From Neoroseomonas eburnea (lineage in GTDB: Bacteria; Pseudomonadota; Alphaproteobacteria; Acetobacterales; Acetobacteraceae), in NCBI RefSeq assembly GCF_018129005.1, contig NZ_JAAEDL010000002.1, positions 141,897 through 205,896 on the forward strand: a stretch of 64,000 nucleotides of DNA, given 5' to 3'. Each line of letters starts with the position of its first letter. The stretch's first letter is position 1. The notes beneath the pieces are model-generated. The model searched no databases and had not been told where the DNA came from. It saw only the letters and a program-made list of their open reading frames with translations. Both the position numbers and the translations under genes were made by a program. Shown one piece after another: positions 1 to 7,987 of this stretch.

Positions 1-2
1 CG

Positions 3-137
3 CCGGCCTATGTCGACCTTGCCATCGCCCGCTACCGGATGGTGTTCCCCGAGTTGAGGGTCACGCTGGAGGGGGACGGCCGGGACTACGACGCCGTCGC
101 CGCGGCACGGGCGGAGGAGATGGCCAATGCTGCCTGA
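3..137 (+). CDS. C-terminal end of a DNA methyltransferase (partial)
   Basis: Only the last 44 codons are in the window; the frame is open from base 3 and stops with TGA at 135-137. The peptide PAYVDLAIARYRMVF followed by a short acidic stretch closely parallels the end of the next gene's methyltransferase domain (PRYVDVAVLRWQAL). It is therefore most likely the tail of a second N4/N6 DNA methyltransferase. Its stop overlaps the start of the next gene, so the two are probably translationally coupled. The catalytic part lies outside the window. Confidence 0.6.
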   Translation, partial: PAYVDLAIARYRMVFPELRVTLEGDGRDYDAVAAARAEEMANAA

Positions 138-1392
138 TCTCCGCGTCGAGATGCTGCCGACGGCGGCGCTGGCGCCTTATGCCGCGAATGCGCGGCAGCA
201 CCCCGAGGCGCAGGTGCAGCAGCTGGCGGCGTCGATCCGCGAGTTCGGCTTCAACGTGCCGGTGCTGGTCGATGATGCGGGGGTGCTCATCGCCGGCCAT
301 GGTCGCGTGCTGGCGGCGAAGGCGCTCGGGCTCGCGAGCATTCCCGCCATCCGGCTCGGCCATCTCACGGAGGCGCAGGCCAAGGCCTATCGGCTGGCGG
401 ACAACCAGCTGGCGCTGAACTCCACCTGGGATGACGGGCTGCTGGCCGGTGAGCTGCGTGGCCTGCTCGATGCCGAGTTCGACCTAGGGCTGATCGGCTT
501 CGACGCCCTGACGCTGGATCGGCTGCTGGCAGGGGCCGGCGCGGAGGAACAAGGAGGGTCGGTGGATCCGGACGGGCCGGCTCCCGAGCCGTCTGCGCAT
601 CCCGTGTCGCGGCCCGGCGATCTGTGGATCCTCGGCCGGCACCGGCTGCTCTGCGGCGACGCCACCAATGCCGCGGACGTCACGCGCCTGCTCGATGGCG
701 CGAAGCCGCATCTGATGGTCAGCGATCCGCCTTATGGCGTGGAGTACGACCCGTCCTGGCGGAACGAGGCCGGCGTCTCCGCCACGGCGCGCACGGGCAA
801 GGTGGCGAATGACGACCGCGCCGACTGGCGTGAGGCCTGGGCGCTGTTCCCGGGCGACGTCGCCTATGTCTGGCATGCCGGCGTGCATGCGCGGACGGTG
901 ATCGACAGCCTCGAGGCAGTGGGCTTCGCAGTCCGCAGCCAGATCATCTGGGCCAAGCCGCGCTTCGTGCTCGGCCGCGGCGACTACCACTGGCAGCACG
1001 AGCCCTGCCTCTACGCCGTGCGCAAGGGGGCGACGGGTCACTGGCAGGGCGCGCGGGATCAGGCGACGCTGTGGTCGATCGGCTTCGGTGGCGACGAAGA
1101 TGCCGAGACGATCCATGGCACGCAGAAGCCGGTCGAATGCATGCGCCGGCCGATCGTCAACAACAGCGCGGTCGGCGACGTGGTCTACGAGCCCTTCTCG
1201 GGTAGCGGCACCACGATCATCGCGGCGGAAACCACGGCGCGGCGCTGCTACGCGATGGAGATTGATCCCCGCTACGTCGATGTCGCTGTGCTGCGGTGGC
1301 AGGCGCTGACGGGGAAGGCGGCGGTGCTGGCCGACGAAGATCGCGTCTTTGACGATGTCGCAGCACTTCGAGGTGTTGCTGCAGCGGCGTGA
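127..1392 (+). CDS. ParB-domain DNA methyltransferase (N4/N6)
   Basis: 421 aa with two domains. Residues 1-130 resemble ParB/Srx-type nuclease domains (GHGRVLAAKALG, then KAYRLADNQLA). From about residue 165 there is an adenine/cytosine-N4 methyltransferase core with the catalytic DPPY at residues 200-203 and the SAM-binding FSGSGTT near residue 360. Such fusions are common in temperate phages of Alphaproteobacteria and probably methylate phage or host DNA, for example against restriction. The gene overlaps the end of another methyltransferase and precedes the terminase genes. Target specificity cannot be read from the sequence. Confidence 0.93.
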   Translation: MLPDLRVEMLPTAALAPYAANARQHPEAQVQQLAASIREFGFNVPVLVDDAGVLIAGHGRVLAAKALGLASIPAIRLGHLTEAQAKAYRLADNQLALNSTWDDGLLAGELRGLLDAEFDLGLIGFDALTLDRLLAGAGAEEQGGSVDPDGPAPEPSAHPVSRPGDLWILGRHRLLCGDATNAADVTRLLDGAKPHLMVSDPPYGVEYDPSWRNEAGVSATARTGKVANDDRADWREAWALFPGDVAYVWHAGVHARTVIDSLEAVGFAVRSQIIWAKPRFVLGRGDYHWQHEPCLYAVRKGATGHWQGARDQATLWSIGFGGDEDAETIHGTQKPVECMRRPIVNNSAVGDVVYEPFSGSGTTIIAAETTARRCYAMEIDPRYVDVAVLRWQALTGKAAVLADEDRVFDDVAALRGVAAAA

Positions 1393-1428
1393 TATGCAAG
1401 ATGCCTCCAGCGATCGCGGAGGCGCGGA

Positions 1429-1683
1429 ATGCTCGCCAGAGATCCCGAGAAGATGGTGATAGCAACCGCGAAGGCGCTGTCGTTGGTCGATGGCGGCGGG
1501 TACACGCCGCGCATCCTCAAACTGTATGAGGACGACGCGCGGATCGTGCTGGTGGAAATCCTGAAAGCGGCGAAGCGGCAGACGTGGGAGGTGGCGGATC
1601 TCCTGCTGGAGCTTGATCCGCCGAAACCGAAATCGAATGCCATTGAAAGGAACGAGGGCCCGCCGCTGCGCGACGAGCCCTGA
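1429..1683 (+). CDS. Small phage protein of unknown function
   Basis: 84 aa, not recognised. The ATG at 1429 has a good ribosome-binding site (GGAGG about 8 bases upstream). The protein has a charged helical middle (VEILKAAKRQTWEVADLLLEL) and a proline- and acid-rich tail. It is co-directional with the methyltransferase 36 bases upstream and converges on the DUF3489 gene. No motif suggests a function. Confidence 0.55.
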   Translation: MLARDPEKMVIATAKALSLVDGGGYTPRILKLYEDDARIVLVEILKAAKRQTWEVADLLLELDPPKPKSNAIERNEGPPLRDEP

Positions 1684-1700
1684 TCGATGTTCGTGCGGGC

Positions 1701-2585
1701 TCAGCCGGCGATCGCGTAGACCGTGTAGGACCCCCGGGCGCCTTCCTTGTTCGGCCCGACCTGCCGGACCCGCTCCAGCACCGTGACCTCGATGCCCTTC
1801 TTCTTCAGCCCGGCGAAGAACCCGCGCACCGTGTGCTGCGCCCAGCCGGTCGCTTCGGCGACCTGCGCCACCGTCGCCCCCTCGGGGCGGCGCAGTAGGG
1901 CGAGCACCGCCTCCTGCTTGGTACCCTCGCGCCGCTTGCGCGGTGCGCCGGGCTCCCGCGGGGCGCGGGCCGGCTTCGTGGCCAGGGCGGCGCGCAGCGC
2001 GTCGATGGCGGTGGGCAGATCGGTGCGCATGTTCGCGTCGTCATCCCAGGCGTCCAGGATCCGCTGGGCGGCGGCGCGCAGGGTGGGGCTCGGCGTCGCG
2101 CGCGGTGTGGCCAGCGCCTGTTCCAGCAGGACGACTTCCTCCGCCAGGGACGGGGCCTGGGCGGGTTCGGTCGGCGCGGCGGGGGTATCCTGCGTGGCGC
2201 CGTCCTCTCCGCCCGTGGGCGCCGTGTCGCCAACCGCGGCCGGCTCATCGTTATCGTCCCCGTCGTTCAGGCGGAGATCCACCCCATTGCGCTCATCCCG
2301 CGGGCGGGTGTCCTCCATTTCCTCCACCTCGCCGTCCGGCGCGACGCCGATGGCGCGCAGTCCCGCGTCGGTGATGCGCAGCAGGCGCGTCCGCCCCTCG
2401 ATCTGCCAGGCGTCGCGCGCGGCGTAGGCGCTGGCGTGCTCGTCGCTGACCAGCCCTTGCTTGATCAGGGACTTCGCCACCGTCTGCCGCGCCGCGGCGG
2501 GGAGGCGCTCGGGCGGTACGGCGAGGTGGTCGTCGCGCTGGCTCGCCTGGCTGAGGATGATGCGCTGGGTGTCGGAGAGTTTCAT
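1701..2585 (-). CDS. DUF3489 family protein
   Basis: 294 aa from ATG 2585, preceded by AGGAG. A longer frame reaches 2651 but its first 22 residues look non-coding. The N-terminal third looks like a helix-turn-helix or DNA-binding region (MKLSDTQRIILSQASQRDD). The centre is acidic and disordered (residues about 105-170). The C-terminal 70 residues match the DUF3489 pattern (TKQEAVLALLRRPEGATV followed by a winged-helix-like segment ending in YTVYAI). Members are small DNA-binding-like proteins often found on prophages and mobile elements. It runs opposite to the structural genes, so it may be an accessory or regulatory phage gene. Confidence 0.75.
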   Translation of the reverse strand: MKLSDTQRIILSQASQRDDHLAVPPERLPAAARQTVAKSLIKQGLVSDEHASAYAARDAWQIEGRTRLLRITDAGLRAIGVAPDGEVEEMEDTRPRDERNGVDLRLNDGDDNDEPAAVGDTAPTGGEDGATQDTPAAPTEPAQAPSLAEEVVLLEQALATPRATPSPTLRAAAQRILDAWDDDANMRTDLPTAIDALRAALATKPARAPREPGAPRKRREGTKQEAVLALLRRPEGATVAQVAEATGWAQHTVRGFFAGLKKKGIEVTVLERVRQVGPNKEGARGSYTVYAIAG

Positions 2586-2681
2586 CGTCGGGCTCCTGGT
2601 TCGGCACCCGAGGATCCGGGTGCTACCAGCCCGAGCCCCGCCGGGGATCACCCGGTCGGGGCGGTGCGGGAGTGATCCGCG

Positions 2682-2906
2682 TTAGCGGGCATATTCGCCC
2701 CGGCGGAAATACTGGTCCGCGATGTCCTTCAGCTTCGCGGTGGCGTCGGTGAGCCAGGCGGCTTCGCCCCAGAGCACCGCGTTGGGGTCTGCCCCAAAGT
2801 GATCCGCGCTGGCCTGCTGCAGTTCGGCGAGCAATTCGTCGAACTCGGCCTTCTTCATCAGGAAGGCCTCGAGGCTGTTGAGCTGGTTGGCTTCGCGCTT
2901 GGTCAT
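2682..2906 (-). CDS. Small phage protein of unknown function
   Basis: 74 aa from ATG 2906, with a GGAG motif upstream; a longer in-frame start at 2984 lacks such a site. The sequence is helical (LEAFLMKKAEFDELLAEL) and ends in a basic tail. It lies 96 bases upstream of the DUF3489 gene on the same strand and probably shares its transcript. No family is recognised. Confidence 0.55.
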   Translation of the reverse strand: MTKREANQLNSLEAFLMKKAEFDELLAELQQASADHFGADPNAVLWGEAAWLTDATAKLKDIADQYFRRGEYAR

Positions 2907-3071
2907 CGTGGTCTCCGTCCTCCGCATCGCGTGACGGACCATTCGCGCTGAGCCGCGCCCGAGCCAAGCGCATCTGCCGATCATGATGTTGCTGAATTCG
3001 GCGCCGATCGATCATTCCGTGACGCCGTGGCGTCGCGCATCAGGGAGCCGCGCATCGCGGCGCTGCACCCC

Positions 3072-3470
3072 ATGCCCCGCAAGCCCGGCCGCCCGGCCTA
3101 CACGCCCACCGAGAAGGACCGCGCCACCGTCAAGACGATGTCCGCCTTCGGCATCCCGGACTACGAGATCGCCCGCGTACTCGCGCTCGACCCGAAGACG
3201 TTGCGCAAGCACTTCTGGACCGAGCTCGAGGTCGGCCATGTCGAAGCGAACGCGAAGGTCGCCGCCTCCCTGTTCAAGAAGGCGACCGGTGATGGCCGCG
3301 AGGCGGTGGTGGCGGCGATCTTCTGGCTGAAGTGCCGCGCCGGCTGGCGTGAGCGCCCGGCCGCGGACGAACTCGGCAAGAAGGAGCAGCGGGCCCTGGA
3401 AGCCGAGACCGCCGAGCGCGGCACCTCCTGGGAGAGCCTGCTCGAACCGGCGAGCACGCGGCTGCAGTGA
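3072..3470 (+). CDS. Putative small terminase subunit (HTH protein)
   Basis: About 132 aa from ATG 3072; a GTG at 3027 would add 15 residues. A helix-turn-helix lies near the N-terminus (GIPDYEIARVLALDPKTLRKHF), followed by a helical region AAIFWLKCRAGWRERP typical of phage HTH proteins placed directly before large terminases. Its stop overlaps the GTG start of the large terminase. Role inferred: recognition of the packaging site on phage DNA. Identification rests on position and the HTH, not on a strong family signature. Confidence 0.7.
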   Translation: MPRKPGRPAYTPTEKDRATVKTMSAFGIPDYEIARVLALDPKTLRKHFWTELEVGHVEANAKVAASLFKKATGDGREAVVAAIFWLKCRAGWRERPAADELGKKEQRALEAETAERGTSWESLLEPASTRLQ

Positions 3471-5110
3471 CCGCCTGGTCGCTGGCCTGCCCAGATTGGG
3501 CGGCGCGCATCCAGGCGGGGCAGTCGCTGCTGCCGGAGATGCCGCTGCTGCTGCGCGCCGAGGCCGAGCGGGCGGTCACGATCTTCAACCGGCTGCGGTT
3601 GCCCGACGTGCCGGGCCGGCCGCCGCTATCCACCGCCGGCGGGGACTGGCAGCGCGACATCGTCCGCGCCCTGTTCGGCTCCTGGGACGGCACCGAGCGG
3701 CACATCCGCGAGATCTTCGCCCTCGTCCCCAAGAAGAACGCCAAGACCACCGCCGGGGCGGCGATCATGGTCACCGCCCTGCTGATGAACCGCCGCCCGC
3801 GGGCGGAGTTCATCATCGTCGCACCGACTCAGGACGTCTCCGACCTCGCCTACCGCCAGGCGGTCGGCATGATCGAGGCGGATCCGGTGCTGGCGGCGAA
3901 GTTCCATGTGCAGGAACACCTCAAGCGCATCACCTACCGGCCGACCAACGCCTTCCTGAAGGTGAAGTCCTTCGATCCGAAGATCGTGACGGGGACCAAG
4001 CCGGCCGGCATCCTGCTGGACGAGCTGCACGTCATCGCAGAGGCGCCGGACGCGGACCGGGTGATCGGCCAGATCCGCGGCGGGTTGATCTCGCAGCCCG
4101 AGGGCTTCCTGATCACCATCACCACACAGTCGGAGCGACCTCCGGCCGGCGTGTTCCGCGCCGAGCTGATGAAGGCCAGGAAGGTCAGGGACGGCGTGCT
4201 GCAGGCACCGATCCTGCCGGTGCTCTACGAGTTCCCGCCGGAGGTGGAATGGCGGGATCCGGCCAACTGGAAGATGGTCACGCCGAATGACGGGCGGTCG
4301 ATCACGGTCCAGCGGTTGGTCCCGGACTATCACGCGGCGGTGGAGGCGGGGGAGGAGGAGCTCCGGCGCTGGGCGTCGCAGCACCTCAACGTCGAGATTG
4401 GCCTGGCACTGCTGTCCGATGCCTGGGCTGGCGCGGAGCACTGGGAGCCGCAGGCGGATCCCGACCTGACCCTGAATCAGCTGCTCCGGCGCGCTGATGT
4501 TGTCACCGTCGGCATCGATGGCGGCGGGCTGGATGACTTGCTCGGCCTCTCCGTCATTGGCCGCGATGCCATCACGCGGGACTGGCTGCTGTGGTCGCGC
4601 GCCTGGGCGCATCCGATCGTATTGGAGCGCCGGAAGTCAGAAGCCGCCCGGATGCAGGACTTCGCCCGTGACGGCGATCTGCGCATCGTCGCGCGGCTCG
4701 GCGACGACGTGGAGGAGGTCGCCGACCTGGTCGCCGACATCGACCGCGCCGGCCTGTTGCACGCGGTCGGCCTCGATCCGGTCGGCATCGGCGGCATCGT
4801 CGACGCGCTGGCCGAGCGGCACATCACTGGCGACCGGGTGGTCGGCATCCCGCAGGGCTGGCGGATCAGCGGCGCGATCAAGACGCTGGAACGGAAACTG
4901 GCGGACGGCACGCTGCGGCATCCCGGCCAGGCGCTGATGGCGTGGTGCGTCGGCAATGCGCGCGTCGAGCCGCGCGGCAACGCCGTCACAATCACCAAGC
5001 AGGCAGCGGGCAAGGCGAAGATCGACCCGCTGGTGGCGGCGTTCAATGCGGCGGAGCTGATGTCGCGGAACCCGGAGGCGCGCTCGGCCCCTTCGATATT
5101 TCTTATATGA
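3467..5110 (+). CDS. Phage terminase large subunit
   Basis: 547 aa, GTG start overlapping the upstream stop by 4 bases. The ATPase half has a Walker A-like VPKKNAKTT (K93) and Walker B ILLDE (residues 182-186). The nuclease half starts near TVGIDGGG (about residue 348) and has a late acidic KIDPLVAAFNA. The protein packages phage DNA into proheads. Its final residues (after RSAP) are encoded by abruptly AT-rich DNA, whereas relatives carry a longer conserved tail, so an insertion at about 5096 seems to have replaced the native end. The catalytic residues are intact. Confidence 0.95.
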   Translation: MTAWSLACPDWAARIQAGQSLLPEMPLLLRAEAERAVTIFNRLRLPDVPGRPPLSTAGGDWQRDIVRALFGSWDGTERHIREIFALVPKKNAKTTAGAAIMVTALLMNRRPRAEFIIVAPTQDVSDLAYRQAVGMIEADPVLAAKFHVQEHLKRITYRPTNAFLKVKSFDPKIVTGTKPAGILLDELHVIAEAPDADRVIGQIRGGLISQPEGFLITITTQSERPPAGVFRAELMKARKVRDGVLQAPILPVLYEFPPEVEWRDPANWKMVTPNDGRSITVQRLVPDYHAAVEAGEEELRRWASQHLNVEIGLALLSDAWAGAEHWEPQADPDLTLNQLLRRADVVTVGIDGGGLDDLLGLSVIGRDAITRDWLLWSRAWAHPIVLERRKSEAARMQDFARDGDLRIVARLGDDVEEVADLVADIDRAGLLHAVGLDPVGIGGIVDALAERHITGDRVVGIPQGWRISGAIKTLERKLADGTLRHPGQALMAWCVGNARVEPRGNAVTITKQAAGKAKIDPLVAAFNAAELMSRNPEARSAPSIFLI

Positions 5111-5760
5111 GTTAAATTACAGCATTATGAGAGTATTATATGTACTATATCTATTTCTTTTTCTGTATATTATCCATTAATTCGCGAAATCCTATTGGAT
5201 AATCGCGATCTCTGCGAGGTGGGATATCTGCTCGCTTTTTGTCATTGAAGCGGGAAGGAGTCGAGTTTTCGTTTATTGATTTGGATCTGGCCACATCATG
5301 ACCGCTAACTTGATTATGCCTGGATTCACTATGAGTGATTTTCGACACTGACGCAGAAATTTTTTGCCTAATTCTAGTTCCTCTTGCCGCATAATCAATA
5401 TCTGATGAGAACAAAAAGCTCAATAGGAATGCCACAAGGCGCGGTGACCACTCCTGGCCACAGGCTGTAAACAATCTCTTCCGATTTAAGTTCTTGGCTA
5501 CCTCCGCTGGCTTGCGAATACGAATACGAGATAGTTGCTGAATATGCGGGCGCATCTTGTTCAGAAATTCAACCCTTTTCGTATCGCCAAACTGAAAATG
5601 GTCGATTTCTGATTTTGACAATGTCTGCTGCGTTGATTCGTAGAATTCCTGCTTCGAGATTTTCTCCTCGTCATTATAATACGTGCCGCGCTGCATAGAC
5701 TTCGATTTTGACTTCAACAACGATGAAATTTCCTTCTCGCTGTGCCGCCTGCGTCTTTGG
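5096..5760. other. AT-rich foreign insert between terminase and portal
   Basis: A stretch of roughly 650 bases that is strikingly AT-rich against a background near 70% GC. The left edge is sharp, inside the last codons of the terminase gene. The right edge is gradual, around 5745-5820, just before the portal gene. It contains one reverse-strand gene (5151-5780). No inverted repeats or target duplication are obvious at its edges. Base composition indicates horizontal transfer, and the location fits a phage accessory-gene (moron) site. Confidence 0.75.
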
Positions 5761-5780
5761 GTTGCCCCGAGACTTTTCAT
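5151..5780 (-). CDS. AT-rich orphan gene in prophage, unknown function
   Basis: About 209 aa if started at ATG 5780 (other possible starts at 5789 and 5696); stop TAG at 5151. The protein is strongly basic and Ser/Lys/Arg-rich, with a short hydrophobic patch near the middle (VAFLLSFLFSSD) and a very charged C-terminus ending in KKK. Codon use is unlike every neighbour. It runs against the late phage operon, so it probably has its own promoter in the AT-rich DNA. No family recognised. A defence, exclusion or lysogenic-conversion role would fit the location but is only inference. Confidence 0.6.
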   Translation of the reverse strand: MKSLGATQRRRRHSEKEISSLLKSKSKSMQRGTYYNDEEKISKQEFYESTQQTLSKSEIDHFQFGDTKRVEFLNKMRPHIQQLSRIRIRKPAEVAKNLNRKRLFTACGQEWSPRLVAFLLSFLFSSDIDYAARGTRIRQKISASVSKITHSESRHNQVSGHDVARSKSINENSTPSRFNDKKRADIPPRRDRDYPIGFRELMDNIQKKK

Positions 5781-5876
5781 CGATCCCACACAGGTCAGCG
5801 GAGCAAAGAAGACGATGGCAGTAAAGTGTTCTGCTGCAGTCTTGTCGCTACTCGCCCCTCAGGGTCGGCGACCGCA

Positions 5877-7310
5877 ATGCGGTGGTTAGCGCGCCTAACC
5901 CGGCGTGGTCATGACGAGAGCAAGGCCGTCACCTTCGCGCCGGGCTTCTGGGAGGCGCTGCGTCCGCCCGCGAAGTCAGGCGCCACGGTGAACGCCACCT
6001 CCGCCCTGGAATGCACCACGGCACTCGCCTGCGTGCAGGCCATCGCCTGCGGTGTGGCCATGCTGCCGCTCGACATCTATCGCCCTCGTGCGGGCGGCGG
6101 TCGCGACGTCGCGACGGACGAGCCGCTGTGGGGGTTCTTCGCCGGCCAGCCGAACGAATGGCAGACCTGGCCCGAGTGGATCGAGACCACGCTGATGCAC
6201 GCCGTGCTGTGCGGCGACGGCATCTCCTTCATCAACCGGCCGAACCCGCGCGGCCCAATCCGTGAATTGATCCCCCTCGTCCCCGGCAGCGTCTCCATCG
6301 AGCAGCGCCAGGGTTACGACCTCGTCTACCACCTGGTCCTCGCCGACGGCCGCAGTCTGACGGTCGGCCGGGAGCAGGTGTTCCATCTGCGCGCGCCGTC
6401 CTGGAACGCCTATTCCGGATTGGACGCCACCAAGCTGGCCCGCGAGGCGATCGGCCTCGCCTTGGCCACCGAGGAAGCGCACGCCCGGCTGCATGCGAAC
6501 GGCGCGCGGCCGGGGGGCATCCTGACCACCGAGCAGCGGCTGACCCGCGAGCAGGTCGATGAGCTGCGCGCCGCCTGGCAGCAGACCCAGGGCGGGCTGT
6601 CCAACGCCATGCGCACCGCGGTGCTGTCCTCCGGCCTGAAATGGGAGCCGATGGGCATGACCGGGGTGGATGCCCAGCACATCGAAACCCGGCGCTTCCA
6701 GATCGAGGAGATCTGCCGCGCCTTCGGGGTCTACCCGGCCATGGTCGGGCATTCCGACAAGGCCTCGACCTACGCCTCGGCGGAGCAGTTCTTCATCGCC
6801 AATGTCGTCTACTCGCTGGGGCGCTGGACCCGCCGCTTCGAGGAGCGGATCCGGGTCGACCTGATGACGCGGGAGGAACGGCAGCGCCGGCTCTACGCGA
6901 AATTCTCCCTGCAGGCGCTGATGCGCGGCGATGCCCGCACGCGGTCGGATTTCTACAGCGCCCTGATCACCCTCGGCGTGCTGACGCGCAACGAGGCCCG
7001 CGCGCTGGAGGAACTGAACCCGCTGCCCGGCCTCGACGAGCCGCTGCGGCCACTGAACCTGGCGACGCAGGCGGAGGCGGAGGCCGCGCTCCGTGCGAAG
7101 CAGGCACCTCCTGCTCCTTCGAATGATGTCGGCGCTGACGCCGAGGGCAAGGCAGCCGCTATCGCCGCCGTCGCGCGCGCCATCGGCGAGGAGGATCCCG
7201 CCCTGGAACAGAAAATCGGCCGGATCCTCTCCGCCGCGAATGAGGCCCGCATCCGCGGCGCCCGCGACGCGCTGGATACGGTCCTCTCCCAGCTGGAGAC
7301 CACGCCATGA
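5877..7310 (+). CDS. Phage portal protein (HK97 type)
   Basis: 477 aa from ATG 5877. The frame is open from 5742, but portal homology begins at MRWLARL and continues with SALECTTALACVQAIACGVAMLPLD, the usual N-terminal signature. The core has NRPNPRG, ETRRFQIEEICRAFGVYPAMVG and YSLGRWTRRFEERI. It forms the dodecameric ring at the head vertex through which DNA is packaged and the tail joins. The end overlaps the protease start (ATGA). It would normally follow the terminase directly but is separated here by the AT-rich insert. Confidence 0.95.
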   Translation: MRWLARLTRRGHDESKAVTFAPGFWEALRPPAKSGATVNATSALECTTALACVQAIACGVAMLPLDIYRPRAGGGRDVATDEPLWGFFAGQPNEWQTWPEWIETTLMHAVLCGDGISFINRPNPRGPIRELIPLVPGSVSIEQRQGYDLVYHLVLADGRSLTVGREQVFHLRAPSWNAYSGLDATKLAREAIGLALATEEAHARLHANGARPGGILTTEQRLTREQVDELRAAWQQTQGGLSNAMRTAVLSSGLKWEPMGMTGVDAQHIETRRFQIEEICRAFGVYPAMVGHSDKASTYASAEQFFIANVVYSLGRWTRRFEERIRVDLMTREERQRRLYAKFSLQALMRGDARTRSDFYSALITLGVLTRNEARALEELNPLPGLDEPLRPLNLATQAEAEAALRAKQAPPAPSNDVGADAEGKAAAIAAVARAIGEEDPALEQKIGRILSAANEARIRGARDALDTVLSQLETTP

Positions 7311-7975
7311 GGATCCGTGGCGACATCCGCGCCCGCTTCGAGGTGAAGTCGGTGGCCGCCGACAGCGGCGCCTTCGAGGGCTACGGCGCCGTGTTCGACG
7401 TGGTCGACACCTATCGCGACGTCATCCTGCCCGGCGCCTTCGCCGAGACCCTGGCCGAGCACGCCCGCCGCGGCACCGCCCCGCGCATGCTGTGGTTCCA
7501 CGACCCCGGCAAGGCGATCGGCGCCTGGTCGGAGTTCCGCGAGGATGAGCGCGGTCTGTTCTGCGCCGGCCAGCTGGATCTCGACCATCCCGACGGCCAG
7601 AAGGCCTATGGCACCCTGCGGGGCGACGGCGCGATGGATCTCTCCATCGGCTACACCGCCATGCTGTTCGAGGTCGACCGCGCCGCCGAGCTGCGCCGCC
7701 TCAAGACTATCTGGCTCGACGAGGTGTCGCTGGCGCCCCGCGGCCATGGGGTTAACCCCGCCGCGGTGGTGACCGACTTCAAGGCCCGCGCCGGCGGCAT
7801 CCAGACCATTCGCGATTTCGAGGATTTCCTGCGGGAGGCAGGGTTCTCGCGTGACCGCGCCAAGGCGATCGCCTCGCGCGGCTTCAAGGCCAGTGCCGAC
7901 CCTCGGGAGGAGGGAGGAGAGACGGCCGCTGTGCTCGCCGGCATCCGCCGGCTGCAGCAGATCCTCCAATCCTGA
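7307..7975 (+). CDS. Prohead protease (HK97 family, peptidase U35)
   Basis: 222 aa. The fold signature AFEGYGAVFDVVDTYRD is followed by MLWFHDP with the likely catalytic His65 and by MDLSIGY with the likely nucleophile Ser113. It cleaves scaffold and capsid N-termini during head maturation. The start overlaps the portal stop by 4 bases and the capsid gene follows 12 bases later, the classical portal-protease-capsid order. Confidence 0.95.
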   Translation: MRIRGDIRARFEVKSVAADSGAFEGYGAVFDVVDTYRDVILPGAFAETLAEHARRGTAPRMLWFHDPGKAIGAWSEFREDERGLFCAGQLDLDHPDGQKAYGTLRGDGAMDLSIGYTAMLFEVDRAAELRRLKTIWLDEVSLAPRGHGVNPAAVVTDFKARAGGIQTIRDFEDFLREAGFSRDRAKAIASRGFKASADPREEGGETAAVLAGIRRLQQILQS

Positions 7976-7987
7976 CGGGACACACCC

